From Leeia oryzae DSM 17879 (lineage in GTDB: Bacteria > Pseudomonadota > Gammaproteobacteria > Burkholderiales > Leeiaceae), in NCBI RefSeq assembly GCF_000376945.1, contig NZ_AQXU01000025.1, positions 475,982 to 539,981 on the forward strand: 64,000 bases of DNA, given 5' to 3'. Of the stretch, positions 54,302 to 63,352 are shown in pieces. The position numbers and the translations under genes are program-made. The notes beneath the pieces were generated by a model. It was given only the letters and a program-made list of their open reading frames with translations, had not been told where the DNA came from and made no database searches. Positions within the stretch are counted from its first letter, which is position 1. The number at the start of each line of letters is the position of its first letter.

Positions 54302-55311
54302 AATGCCACCACGCCTTCCACGTCATAGTGAGGTTGGTCGACCACCACCGGGTTGCGCAGTTCGGGTCCGAAACCGGGTACTTGCAACACAAATTCGTCG
54401 CCCTCAGCCACGCTGATGCCGTCGGCAAAACTGAGCGTCGCCGTGCCAAAGAAATGCAGGTGCACATCGCCCGGGCGCAAGAACTGTGCGTACTTGAACT
54501 GGTGATATTCCAGATTGGCGATGCTGTGGCACATATTGGCCTCGCCGGTCAGGAAGGGTTTCTGCCAGCGTACTTCGCCACGGCGTTCGATACGGCTTTC
54601 GCCCGTCAGTGCGGCCGGCAGCTCGCCCACGCGCAACGCCGGACCCACCGAGCAGGGACGCAATTTGGAATGCGCCAGATACAGGTAATTCTGTCGTTCG
54701 GTCACATGGTCAGAAAACTCGTTGCCCACGGCAAACCCCAGGCGGTACGGCTTGTGATCCGGTCCGATGATATACAGCCCCACCAGCTCCGGTTCTTCGC
54801 CGTGGTCCAGTGCAAAAGAAGGGGATGGCAATGGCTGACCTGGCGCAACCACAATGCTGCCATCCCCCTTGTAAAACCACTCTGGCTGCACGCCGGGCTT
54901 GCCTGGCTGGTGCTTGCCGCCTTCCACCCCGAGACGGAACATTTTCATGCTGTCGGTCAGGGTGTCTGATTCGGTCTGGCTGATTTTCTGGTGCATCTGG
55001 TCGCGGGTAGCGGCACTGCCCAGATGGGTCAGGCCGGTGCCGGTCACATAGCAATGGGCGCTGTCCGGATGCGACAACGGGGTCAGTACCGCACCACGGG
55101 CAACCAGATCGGCGTAGTCGGCTGGCGCACCAAGGGTATGCTGTTGCAGTTGGGTCGCCAGATCATGGCCGGCCTGAATCGCGGCCCATGCCAGATCGTA
55201 AGAAGAAGACACGCCTTCTACAGGCTGGTAGTGCGCACCGTCGTCAGACAACAGGCCAAGCTGCGGTTGTTTGCGGGTGTCGAGATACTGTATCAATAGC
55301 ATTGTTTGCAT
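54298..55311 (-). CDS. araD1: AraD1/GguC-type fumarylacetoacetate-hydrolase-fold 2-keto-3-deoxysugar-acid dehydratase
   Basis: 337 residues. Core motifs of the FAH fold are 'FALDHGEEPELVGLYIIGPD' (metal-binding Glu), 'GFAVGNEFSDHVTERQNYLYLAHSKLRPCSVGPAL' and 'GDVHLHFFGTATLSFADG'. The family occurs with gguAB in Agrobacterium (as GguC) and in arabinose loci as AraD1, proposed as the 2-keto-3-deoxy-L-arabonate dehydratase giving alpha-ketoglutaric semialdehyde. First gene of the minus operon and divergent from the LysR gene. Start 55311 or the ATG at 55302; neither has a strong ribosome site. Confidence 0.85.
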   Translation of the reverse strand: MQTMLLIQYLDTRKQPQLGLLSDDGAHYQPVEGVSSSYDLAWAAIQAGHDLATQLQQHTLGAPADYADLVARGAVLTPLSHPDSAHCYVTGTGLTHLGSAATRDQMHQKISQTESDTLTDSMKMFRLGVEGGKHQPGKPGVQPEWFYKGDGSIVVAPGQPLPSPSFALDHGEEPELVGLYIIGPDHKPYRLGFAVGNEFSDHVTERQNYLYLAHSKLRPCSVGPALRVGELPAALTGESRIERRGEVRWQKPFLTGEANMCHSIANLEYHQFKYAQFLRPGDVHLHFFGTATLSFADGISVAEGDEFVLQVPGFGPELRNPVVVDQPHYDVEGVVAL

Positions 55312-55360
55312 CCGGGCATTGAAAAGGTTTGACGAATACTATCCCCATAAAAGATATATT

Positions 55361-55402
55361 TCTAATGAAAAAAATGAGAATATAGATATCAATTTTGATA
55401 TC
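55361..55402. promoter_or_regulatory. Regulatory element between araD1 and the LysR gene
   Basis: TCTAATGAAAAAA at 55361-55373 recurs inverted at 56432-56444 upstream of the dehydratase gene. GATATCAA-TT-TTGATATC at 55385-55402 is a perfect palindrome with a 2-base centre, 19 bases before the LysR ATG. A looser GATAT-type repeat also sits beside the second copy (56403-56421). Likely binding sites of the GbpR-like regulator. Confidence 0.6.
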
Positions 55403-55421
55403 AAACAAAAATGGAGGCCCC

Positions 55422-56375
55422 ATGGCAGGCAACTATTCCAACTGGTTTATTCGCGCCCGTTTAAAGACACGGCAGCTGCTTTTGCTGGTGGCGCTGGACG
55501 AAGAACGCAATATCCATCGCACGGCCGAGGCCTTGCTGATGACGCAGCCGGCGGCCTCCAAACTGTTGAAAGAGCTGGAAGACATGCTGGAGGTACCGCT
55601 GTTCGAGCGTTTGCCGCGCGGCATGAAACCGACCTGGTACGGCGAGATCATGATCCGCCACGCGCGGATGGTGTTATCTAGCCTGAGCCAGGCGCACGAA
55701 GAGATCAACGCGCTCAAGGCCGGCATGGTCGGCCAGGTGCGCATCGGCGCTATTACCGACCCCGCCACCCAACTGGTACCGCTGGCGATAGCCCGCATCA
55801 AGCAGCAATACCCGCTGCTGGACATTCATGTCACTGTGGATACCAGCGACATGCTGCAGCCGAAACTGATGTCCGGCAAACTCGATATCGTGATCGGGCG
55901 GATTTTCCAGCAGCACGACAAAACCAACCTGATCTATGAAAGCATTGCCGAAGAACCAATCAGCATCGTCTGCCGTCCCGGCCACCCGCTATTGAATATT
56001 CAGGGTCTGGGTCTGCGCGACGTGATGTCTGCCGCCTGGGTCCTGACCCCGTCGGGCAGTGTGCTGCGGCACCGGGTAGACATGGCGTTCCGTCAGCAGA
56101 ACCTCGACCCACCGATGAACGTGGTCGAAACCGTGTCACAGCTGATGATTACCACCTTGCTGGAATCCACCGACATGCTGGCCGCCATCGCCACCAAAGT
56201 GGCAGAGCACTATGCGCGCTACGGCATGATCCGCATCCTGCCGGTGGACTTCCCGTGCAAGATGGATGAATTCGGTTTCATTACCCGGCGTGACCAGCAG
56301 CTATCCCCTGGCGCATCGATCATGATGCATGCGCTGCAAGAGGTGGCCAACGAGATCTATGGCACCAGTTTCTGA
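55422..56375 (+). CDS. gbpR: LysR-family regulator, GbpR-like
   Basis: 317 residues. The N-terminal winged helix is at ~10-70 (LLLLVALDEERNIHRTAEAL, MTQPAASKLLKELEDMLEVPLF) and the inducer domain at ~95-310. The starting pattern (NWFIRARLKTRQLLLLVALDE) and the gene's place beside chvE-gguAB match GbpR, the galactose-binding-protein regulator of Agrobacterium. GGAGG lies five bases before ATG 55422. Divergent from araD1 and upstream of the plus-strand catabolic genes, it is the likely regulator of both arms. Confidence 0.87.
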   Translation: MAGNYSNWFIRARLKTRQLLLLVALDEERNIHRTAEALLMTQPAASKLLKELEDMLEVPLFERLPRGMKPTWYGEIMIRHARMVLSSLSQAHEEINALKAGMVGQVRIGAITDPATQLVPLAIARIKQQYPLLDIHVTVDTSDMLQPKLMSGKLDIVIGRIFQQHDKTNLIYESIAEEPISIVCRPGHPLLNIQGLGLRDVMSAAWVLTPSGSVLRHRVDMAFRQQNLDPPMNVVETVSQLMITTLLESTDMLAAIATKVAEHYARYGMIRILPVDFPCKMDEFGFITRRDQQLSPGASIMMHALQEVANEIYGTSF

Positions 56376-56431
56376 GCGGTACGCACCCGCCGCTTTTTAA
56401 ATGATATATTTTTCAATATCAATGTTATCTA

Positions 56432-56444
56432 TTTTTTCATTAGA
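56432..56444. promoter_or_regulatory. Second copy of the sugar-locus promoter element
   Basis: TTTTTTCATTAGA, the reverse complement of the element at 55361-55373. TGATAT-N8-ATATCA lies alongside at about 56402-56421. It lies 72 bases before the dehydratase start codon, in the 140-base gap after the LysR gene. Confidence 0.55.
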
Positions 56445-56515
56445 TTAGCATCATTCGATGTTGCTAAGATGCAGTCCATCATGCACAGCACGTGCAGTCG
56501 CCTCAGGAAAGCATC

Positions 56516-58237
56516 ATGACAAAAGAGAAAAAGACACTACGCAGTCAAGGCTGGTTTGGCAAACAGGACCGGGACGGTTTCATGCACCGCAGCTGGGTGA
56601 AAAACCAGGGGTATCCGGACGACATGTTCGATGGCCGCCCGGTGATTGGCATCTGTAATACCTGGTCCGAGCTGACCCCTTGTAACGGCCATTTCCGAGA
56701 ACTGGCCGAGTTCGTCAAGCGTGGTGTCTATGAAGCTGGCGGTTTCCCGCTGGAGTTCCCTGTCATGTCGCTGGGCGAAACCCAGCTGCGCCCGACCGCC
56801 ATGCTGTTCCGCAACCTGGCCAGCATGGACGTGGAAGAATCCATCCGCGGCAACCCGATTGACGGTGTTGTCCTGCTGATGGGCTGTGACAAAACCACCC
56901 CGTCACTGATGATGGGCGCCGCCAGCTGCGACTTGCCGACCATTGGCCTGTCTGGCGGCCCGATGCTGAACGGCAAGTTCCAGGGCAAGGATGTCGGCTC
57001 CGGCACCGGCGTGTGGATGATGTCGGAAATGGTGCGCGGCGGTCAGATGACCATGGAAGAATTCGTGGCGTCCGAGTCTTGCATGCACCGTTCCAAAGGC
57101 AGCTGCATGACCATGGGCACTGCCTCCACCATGGCCAGCATGGTCGAAGCGCTGGGGATGTCGCTGCCAGAAAACGCCGCCATCCCGGCAGTGGATTCCC
57201 GCCGTAACCGCCTGGCCCAGCTAACCGGACGCCGGATTGTCGAGATGGTCAAGGAAGACCTGACCATGTCCAAGATTCTGACCCGCGAAGCGTTCGAGAA
57301 CGCCATCAAGGTCAACGCCGCCATCGGTGGCAGTACCAACGCAGTGATCCACCTGCTGGCCATTGCCGGCCGTATCGGCGTACCACTGACGCTGGAAGAC
57401 TGGGACAAACTGGGCCGCGAGATGGATTGCCTGGTCAACCTGCAACCGTCCGGCAAATACCTGATGGAAGATTTCTACTACGCCGGCGGTCTGCCTGCCG
57501 TGATTCGCGAAATCCGGGGGGTGCTGCACGCCAACACCATTTCGGCCAACGGCAAGAGCATTGTCGAGAACTCACTCAACGCGCCCAACTACAACCACGA
57601 CGTCATCACGCCGCTGGCCACCCCGTTCAAGAAAGACTCCGGCATTGCCGTCCTGAAGGGCAACCTGGCCCCGAATGGCGCCGTGATCAAACCATCCGCC
57701 GCCACACCAGAACTGATGACCCATACCGGCCGTGCCGTGGTGTTTGAAGACATCGACGACTACCATGCCCGCATTGACGATCCGGAACTGGATGTGGACG
57801 AAACCTGCGTGCTGGTCCTGAAAAACTGCGGCCCGCAAGGCTACCCGGGCATGGCCGAAGTCGGCAACATGCAGCTGCCGCCCAAAGTGCTGCAAAAAGG
57901 CATCACCGACATGGTACGGATTTCCGACGCACGCATGAGCGGCACCGCCTACGGCACCGTGGTTTTGCATACCTCGCCAGAAGCCGCCGTGGGCGGCCCG
58001 CTGGCCCTGGTGCAGAACGGCGACATGATTGAGCTGGACGTTCCCAACCGCAAACTGCATCTGCACGTGAGCGACGAAGAACTGGCTAAACGCCGCGAGA
58101 ACTGGGTGGAACCGGCCAAGCCGACCCGCGGCTGGTATCAGCTGTATGTGAAGCACGTACAGCAGGCCCACCTGGGTGCCGACATGGACTTTCTGGTAGG
58201 TGGCAGTGGCGCGGCCGTCCCGCGTGAGTCACACTAA
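56516..58237 (+). CDS. IlvD/EDD-family sugar-acid dehydratase (L-arabonate / D-galactonate type)
   Basis: 573 residues. Iron-sulfur dehydratase with cluster cysteines in NTWSELTPCNGH (~58), MGCDKTTPSLMM (~126) and SKGSCMTMGTASTM (~197), and the C-terminal SDARMSGTAYGTVVLH. The start RSQGWFGKQDRDGFMHRSW is that of the pentonate dehydratase subgroup (L-arabinonate dehydratase and relatives), distinct from the branched-chain amino-acid enzyme. Several of these accept both L-arabonate and D-fuconate or D-galactonate. AGGAAAGC precedes ATG 56516. First gene of a four-gene plus-strand unit. Confidence 0.92.
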   Translation: MTKEKKTLRSQGWFGKQDRDGFMHRSWVKNQGYPDDMFDGRPVIGICNTWSELTPCNGHFRELAEFVKRGVYEAGGFPLEFPVMSLGETQLRPTAMLFRNLASMDVEESIRGNPIDGVVLLMGCDKTTPSLMMGAASCDLPTIGLSGGPMLNGKFQGKDVGSGTGVWMMSEMVRGGQMTMEEFVASESCMHRSKGSCMTMGTASTMASMVEALGMSLPENAAIPAVDSRRNRLAQLTGRRIVEMVKEDLTMSKILTREAFENAIKVNAAIGGSTNAVIHLLAIAGRIGVPLTLEDWDKLGREMDCLVNLQPSGKYLMEDFYYAGGLPAVIREIRGVLHANTISANGKSIVENSLNAPNYNHDVITPLATPFKKDSGIAVLKGNLAPNGAVIKPSAATPELMTHTGRAVVFEDIDDYHARIDDPELDVDETCVLVLKNCGPQGYPGMAEVGNMQLPPKVLQKGITDMVRISDARMSGTAYGTVVLHTSPEAAVGGPLALVQNGDMIELDVPNRKLHLHVSDEELAKRRENWVEPAKPTRGWYQLYVKHVQQAHLGADMDFLVGGSGAAVPRESH

Positions 58238-58324
58238 GCATTCGCATGCAGGGCGGGCAGCACATGCCCGCCTTTCACCATGAGACATCCTGCCACGACG
58301 GGATGCACCGACAAAGAGACACAC

Positions 58325-59089
58325 ATGACACAATTCGCCGTTTACCCCAGCCTGGCTGGGCAAGTGGTTTTCATCACCGGGGGCAGCTCCGGCATCGGTG
58401 CCGACATCGTCACCGCCTTTGCCCGCCAGGGTGCGAAAGTGGCCTTTACCGGCCGTAATGCCAGCGCGGCCGAGGCCGTGATTGCGGCGGCCACCGGCGT
58501 GGGGCCGACACCGATGTTCATCGCGTGCGACATGACCGATGTCGAGCAGATCCGCACCGCCTTTGCCGCTGCCAAAGCGCATTTTGGCCCGGTGAACGTA
58601 CTGATCAACAACGCCGCCAACGATGACCGTCACCAGCTGGAAAACGTCACCCTCGACTACTTCGACAAGATGGTGGCCATCAACCTGCGCGCCGGCTTCT
58701 TTGCGGCCCAGTGCGCAGCTGCCGACATGACGGCCGCCGGCAAGGGCGTGATCGTCAACCTGAGTTCGGTCAGCTGGAAAATCAAAGGGGCCGGCTACCC
58801 GGTGTACGAGACCTGCAAATCGGCCGCCATCGGCATGACGCGCGCGCTGGCGCGTGACCTTGGCAAACAGGGTATCCGCGTCAACACGCTGACCCCGGGC
58901 TGGGTGATGACCGAGAAACAGCTGCGCCTGTGGGTGGATGCGGCTGGCGAGAAAATGCTGGACGACAGCCAGTGCCTGAACGGCCGGTTGCATGGTGATG
59001 ACATCGCCAACATGGCGCTGTTCCTGGCGGCTGACGACAGCAAAATGATCACCGCCCAAGAGTTTGTGGTGGACGCCGGGTGGACCTGA
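58325..59089 (+). CDS. SDR aldose 1-dehydrogenase (L-arabinose/D-galactose)
   Basis: 254 residues. The cofactor motif GGSSGIGADIV is near residue 17. The catalytic triad is serine in NLSSVSWKIKGAGYPVYETCK, tyrosine and lysine in Y-ETC-K. The 'SVSWKIKGAGYPVYETCKSA' segment is characteristic of the sugar dehydrogenase group including rhizobial galactose dehydrogenase, which oxidises both D-galactose and L-arabinose to the lactone. The start lies 87 bases after the dehydratase stop. The next gene's ATG overlaps this stop. Confidence 0.88.
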   Translation: MTQFAVYPSLAGQVVFITGGSSGIGADIVTAFARQGAKVAFTGRNASAAEAVIAAATGVGPTPMFIACDMTDVEQIRTAFAAAKAHFGPVNVLINNAANDDRHQLENVTLDYFDKMVAINLRAGFFAAQCAAADMTAAGKGVIVNLSSVSWKIKGAGYPVYETCKSAAIGMTRALARDLGKQGIRVNTLTPGWVMTEKQLRLWVDAAGEKMLDDSQCLNGRLHGDDIANMALFLAADDSKMITAQEFVVDAGWT

Positions 59090-59964
59090 TGGAAGCCCGT
59101 CTGTTACTGGATGTCCGGGCGACGCTGGGCGAAGGGCTGCTATGGTCTGCGCGTGACCAGCGGTTGTACTTTGTCGATATCAAGGCGCCGGCGCTGCACG
59201 CGCTGGACCTGACAACCGGCCAGCACCAGCAATGGCCGATGCCGGCCCTGATCGGCTGGATCATCGAGCGCGAACAAGGCGGCTTTGTGGCGGGGCTGCA
59301 GGATGGCTTTGCCTTCCTGAGCCTGACGCCCACGCTCGAGCTGGTGAAACTGATCAACCCGCATCCGCAATCGCCAGACATGCGGCTCAACGACGCCAAA
59401 GCCACGGCCAGCGGGCAGATTTTTGCCGGCACCATGCACAACCTGACCCCGGAGATCCCGGCGGGCTGCCTGTACCGGCTGGATCCGGACCTGAGCCTGC
59501 ACACCGTAGATACCAACTACCAGATCTGCAACGGCCCGTGCATCAGCAAAGACCAGCGCACGCTCTACCATACCGACACCCTCAAACAGACCATCTACGC
59601 TTACGATCTGGCGGCGGACGGCAGTCTTAGCCATCGCCGTGTCTGGCTACAGTTTACCGAGACAGACGGCTTTCCGGACGGGATGACGGTAGACACTGAG
59701 GGTGCCATCTGGGTGGCGCATTGGGGGGGTAGCTGTGTATCCCGCTTCGCACCGGACGGCACGCTGCTTCGGCGCGTGCCATTGCCCGTCTCCCAAGTCA
59801 CCAACCTCGCCTTTGCCGGCGACCGGCTGGACCGCCTGATCGTCACCTCGGCCCGCGACGGTTTGTCTGCCGCTGATCTGGCCAAAGAACCACTGGCGGG
59901 CGGCCTGTTCGAGATCGACCCGCAAGGCGTCACCGGCTTGCCGGCACAGCGTTTCCAGGGCTGA
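59089..59964 (+). CDS. SMP-30/gluconolactonase-family sugar lactonase
   Basis: 291-residue six-bladed propeller. Metal-ligand regions are visible: 'LGEGLLWSARDQRLYFVDI' (Glu near 15), 'RLNDAKATASGQIFAGTMH' (Asn), 'TNYQICNGPCISKDQRTLYHTDT' (Asn) and 'PDGMTVDTEGAIWVAHWGG' (Asp). It hydrolyses the aldonolactone from the preceding dehydrogenase, L-arabinono- or D-galactono-lactone. ATG 59089 overlaps the SDR stop (TGATG); an in-frame GTG at 59080 is possible. Aldose epimerase follows 2 bases after the stop. Confidence 0.9.
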   Translation: MEARLLLDVRATLGEGLLWSARDQRLYFVDIKAPALHALDLTTGQHQQWPMPALIGWIIEREQGGFVAGLQDGFAFLSLTPTLELVKLINPHPQSPDMRLNDAKATASGQIFAGTMHNLTPEIPAGCLYRLDPDLSLHTVDTNYQICNGPCISKDQRTLYHTDTLKQTIYAYDLAADGSLSHRRVWLQFTETDGFPDGMTVDTEGAIWVAHWGGSCVSRFAPDGTLLRRVPLPVSQVTNLAFAGDRLDRLIVTSARDGLSAADLAKEPLAGGLFEIDPQGVTGLPAQRFQG

Positions 59965-59966
59965 TC

Positions 59967-60860
59967 ATGGACTTGCTAACCCTTCGTGCTGACAAGCTGC
60001 ATCTGCAACTGGCCCCGCACATCGGCGGTAGCATCGCCCGCTTTTACAGCAAACACCACGGGCAGCCAACCCACTGGTTCCGCCCCGCCACCGATGATGC
60101 GCTGGTCCGGCAAGACATCACGGCCATGGCCAGTTTCCCGATGGTGCCGTACTGCGGTCGTATCCGCGACCGTCAGTTCCAGACGCCACAGGGTGACACC
60201 GTCCGCCTGCCGGTCCTGAACGGCTTGCAGCATGCGCTGCATGGCATCGGTTGGTTACGGCCCTGGACGGTGGTGCAACAGACAGAGGATAGCGCCCATC
60301 TGCGGCTGGTGGTCGATGCCGCCGACTGGCCCTACCCGTTTCAGGCCGATCAATCTTTTACCCTGACCGACACCGGCCTCACACAAACCCTGACGCTGAC
60401 CCATCACGGCAGCACCCCGATGCCTTACGGGCTGGGATTTCACCCCTACTTTTGCCGCACGCAGGATGCGCGGGTCACGCTGAACAGCGCAGGGCACTGG
60501 CTATCGGACCAAGCCGTCCTGCCGCTACGCCCCAGTGATGACCATTTCTTGAGCAACACCCTCGCCGGGGTGTTCGACCCCGCCCAGCACGTGCTGGATA
60601 ACACCTTCTTTGGCTGGCAACATACCGCCACCGTGACTCTGGGGACGCACGCCATCACGCTCAAAAGCAGCGCACCTGCAGACTTTTTCGCCATCTACAC
60701 CCCGGAAAATGAAGATTATTTCTGCCTGGAACCCTGCACACACGTACCGGACTTCCCGAACCTGACCGCCTTTGACGCCGCGCTCACCGGCGGCCACTGG
60801 CTGAACCAGGATGAACAGTTATCCATCACCTGTGTTTACGACGTCAGCGAAGCCCTGTAA
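59967..60860 (+). CDS. Aldose 1-epimerase (mutarotase)-like protein
   Basis: 297 residues of the galactose-mutarotase fold. The substrate-binding segments 'FPMVPYCGRIRDRQF' and 'LNGLQHALHGIGW', the catalytic-His region 'PYGLGFHPYF', and the Glu-bearing 'CLEPCTHVPDF' all appear in the family order. It converts between alpha and beta anomers to feed the dehydrogenase. It is tightly coupled to the lactonase gene. It converges on the diguanylate cyclase with only 9 bases between stops. Confidence 0.88.
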   Translation: MDLLTLRADKLHLQLAPHIGGSIARFYSKHHGQPTHWFRPATDDALVRQDITAMASFPMVPYCGRIRDRQFQTPQGDTVRLPVLNGLQHALHGIGWLRPWTVVQQTEDSAHLRLVVDAADWPYPFQADQSFTLTDTGLTQTLTLTHHGSTPMPYGLGFHPYFCRTQDARVTLNSAGHWLSDQAVLPLRPSDDHFLSNTLAGVFDPAQHVLDNTFFGWQHTATVTLGTHAITLKSSAPADFFAIYTPENEDYFCLEPCTHVPDFPNLTAFDAALTGGHWLNQDEQLSITCVYDVSEAL

Positions 60861-60869
60861 GCCGTACCG

Positions 60870-62933
60870 TCAGTGCGAATCATGGTTAAACATGTTCTGC
60901 TGGTAACTCAGTCCTTCGTCCAGATCACAAAAGTGGATGTTGTTGCGCCCGTGCTGCTTGGCAAAATACATGGCATCGTCGGCGTTCTTCAGTAGCTCGA
61001 TCTCGCTCTCGCCGTGTTGCGGGTAAATGGCAATGCCAATGCTGCACGAGCTATCCAGCACGTGCTGGTCAAGCCGGAATGGCGAAGCCAGCGCAAAGCG
61101 CACTTTCTCCGCCACCCGCACGACGCTTTCCTTGTCGTCCATCTGCGGCAGCAGGATCACGAACTCGTCGCCCCCCACCCGCGCCACCGTGTCCGAAGCC
61201 CGCACATTGTCCCGCATGCGGTTGGCTGCCTCGATCAGCAACAAATCCCCAATGTGATGCCCGAGGGTATCGTTGATCGGCTTGAGCTTGTCCAGGTCCA
61301 GAAACATCACCGCAAAACTGCTCTGGTTGCGCTTGGCCACTTCGATGGCCTGCCCCAGCCGGTCAAACAGCAAAGCACGGTTGGGCAGATCGGTCAGCAT
61401 GTCAAACTGCGCCATGTGATGAATCCGCGACTCCACTTTCTTGCGCTCGGTAATGTCGCGCGTCACCCCCAGAATGCCGACAAATGTTCCGTTGGCTGTA
61501 TAGATGCCGGTCGTGGTGGTCTCTGTCCAGACGGTAGAGCCGTTCTTGCAGAGTTGCTCCAGTTCGCCGCGGAACTCCGGAAAATGTTTCCCGTGCGCCA
61601 CGGCCTGCATGCCGCAAGCCAGTGCCTCCATCGCAATGATGGCCGAATCCGGCGTCAAGGCCTCAGCAATCGATTGCTGCATGACCTCGGTGACGCTATA
61701 ACCGCGCAATTTCTCGACCGACGGGCTGACATAGGTAAACCGGCAGGATGCATCCATGGTCCAGATCACGTCACTGGCGTGATCTGCCAGCAAGCGGTGC
61801 CGCTCTTCGCTCTCGCGCAGCGCCAGCGCGGTGCGGTGACTGTCTGCCAGCGCCTGTTTCAGGCGGCGGTTGATCCAGACAATATACCCCAGCACGGCTG
61901 CCAGCAGCGTCACCACCCCTACCGCCGTGAAAATCCATTTCCAGGGTACGGGGTTGGTCTCCGGCTCGTAGAGAAACCCTTTCAGGGAAAATCCGGTTGG
62001 CAACAGGCCAAGGCTGGCATAGGTCTGGGCAATGTGCTGCCAGCGGCCGTGATGCATGTAACCGACCTCCAGCAGATCGGTACGGATCAACCCCTGCATG
62101 TGCGACGCTTCAAACGCCAGAAACTCGCGACTGAGCTGCGGATTGTACTTGCGCAGGATCACCCCGATGGTTTCATTGACATGGGTCATCGCGTATTGCC
62201 AGCCTTGCAGGCTCGCATCACGGAACGCACGGGCCCGTTCTGGGTGGTCACGCAACTCGGCTTCGGTGGTAAACAGGTTGTCCCCGTAAAAGTCGATGCC
62301 GCTGGCCCGCGGACTGAACATGCTGTAGGGGAAATGCGCTTTTTCCAGATAATAGGTTTCGTTGGTCATGTAGGCAGATATCGCATCCACCTTGCCGTCG
62401 ATCAGGTCCTGCGGGGTAAAGGAATGCGGCAATAGCGTCAGGCTGGACAAGGGCACGTTCTCTTGCTTGAGATAGGCAATCAGCTCGGCTGCCGGACGTT
62501 CCAGCATGACCCGCTTGCCGGTCAGATCGTGCAGGCTGGGGGCACTGGTAAATTGCCGCGACAAGATGACCGATGGCGAATGCTGAAACACCACCGCCAG
62601 CACCACCACCGGCTGCCCGGCTGCACGTTCCAGCAACAGGTTGCTGGACCCTACCCCGTACTGTGCCTCCCCGTCCTCCACCACCCGCAGTGGCGGATGA
62701 CCCGGCTTGGCCTCCAGCAAATTTACTTCCAGCCCCGCGTCGCGGTAGTAGCCGCGCTCTTTGGCCATGTAGTAACCCGCAAACTGAAAGCCGTGCCGCC
62801 ACTTCAGTTGCAGGCTGACGGGTTCCAGCGTATCGGCAGAGAGGGATAAAGCAGACAACAACAAGACCAGCAGACACAGCAGCCTGTGCCAAACAGATAC
62901 GCGGCAAACGAGAAAACCTGCACCGGTATTCAC
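60870..62933 (-). CDS. Diguanylate cyclase with NMT1/THI5-like periplasmic domain and PAS
   Basis: 687 residues. A signal anchor is at ~14-34. A periplasmic ~300-residue domain follows of the NMT1/THI5 (thiamine-precursor-binding-like) fold: 'SLQLKWRHGFQFAGYYMAKERGYYRDAGLEV', 'YGVGSSNLLLERAAGQP', 'DLTGKRVMLERP'. TM is at ~332-352. PAS is at ~375-495. GGDEF is at 587-591 with an inhibitory RxxD (RASD). It looks like an active c-di-GMP synthase sensing a small periplasmic solute, perhaps a pyrimidine or similar compound. GTG at 62933 is the only plausible start giving the signal anchor; no ATG lies before residue ~55. Confidence 0.9.
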   Translation of the reverse strand: MNTGAGFLVCRVSVWHRLLCLLVLLLSALSLSADTLEPVSLQLKWRHGFQFAGYYMAKERGYYRDAGLEVNLLEAKPGHPPLRVVEDGEAQYGVGSSNLLLERAAGQPVVVLAVVFQHSPSVILSRQFTSAPSLHDLTGKRVMLERPAAELIAYLKQENVPLSSLTLLPHSFTPQDLIDGKVDAISAYMTNETYYLEKAHFPYSMFSPRASGIDFYGDNLFTTEAELRDHPERARAFRDASLQGWQYAMTHVNETIGVILRKYNPQLSREFLAFEASHMQGLIRTDLLEVGYMHHGRWQHIAQTYASLGLLPTGFSLKGFLYEPETNPVPWKWIFTAVGVVTLLAAVLGYIVWINRRLKQALADSHRTALALRESEERHRLLADHASDVIWTMDASCRFTYVSPSVEKLRGYSVTEVMQQSIAEALTPDSAIIAMEALACGMQAVAHGKHFPEFRGELEQLCKNGSTVWTETTTTGIYTANGTFVGILGVTRDITERKKVESRIHHMAQFDMLTDLPNRALLFDRLGQAIEVAKRNQSSFAVMFLDLDKLKPINDTLGHHIGDLLLIEAANRMRDNVRASDTVARVGGDEFVILLPQMDDKESVVRVAEKVRFALASPFRLDQHVLDSSCSIGIAIYPQHGESEIELLKNADDAMYFAKQHGRNNIHFCDLDEGLSYQQNMFNHDSH

Positions 62934-63352
62934 GTGATGGTCACCACCCCAATCATGGATCAGAAGCCGGAAAACCCTTGAGGCAAACCATGCCCGCCGC
63001 CCGACCTGGTCGGGTGTGCATGGACTTTAAAGCATACAACCAAACCACTGGCTTTGGTGAATTTATTGCTGATATTCGTCTTATATTCAATACATTACGT
63101 GAATTCTGTGCCCCTGTTATCTGTCTGAAAACGACCAAAATCACAATTTATGCGAATTAAATATGAAAATTAACTTTTAGTAACATTTAGGCCGCATCGC
63201 CACATATGCATCCGTGCTAATGTAATATAAATGTCATAATTTAATCGTCTGATTGACTTGGACTTGTCACCGCCCGTCCGCAATACGCATCCAGCACCGT
63301 GGTAAGCCAGTCCGTCATTTCTGATGCTTGCCAGGCACAAAGGTGAACCAGA
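62934..63352. other. AT-rich divergent intergenic region
   Basis: About 420 bases between the GTG start of the diguanylate cyclase and the last chemoreceptor gene. The stretch ~63030-63250 is strongly AT-rich relative to neighbours. No gene, riboswitch or clear sigma-28 chemotaxis promoter was recognised. Confidence 0.5.
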
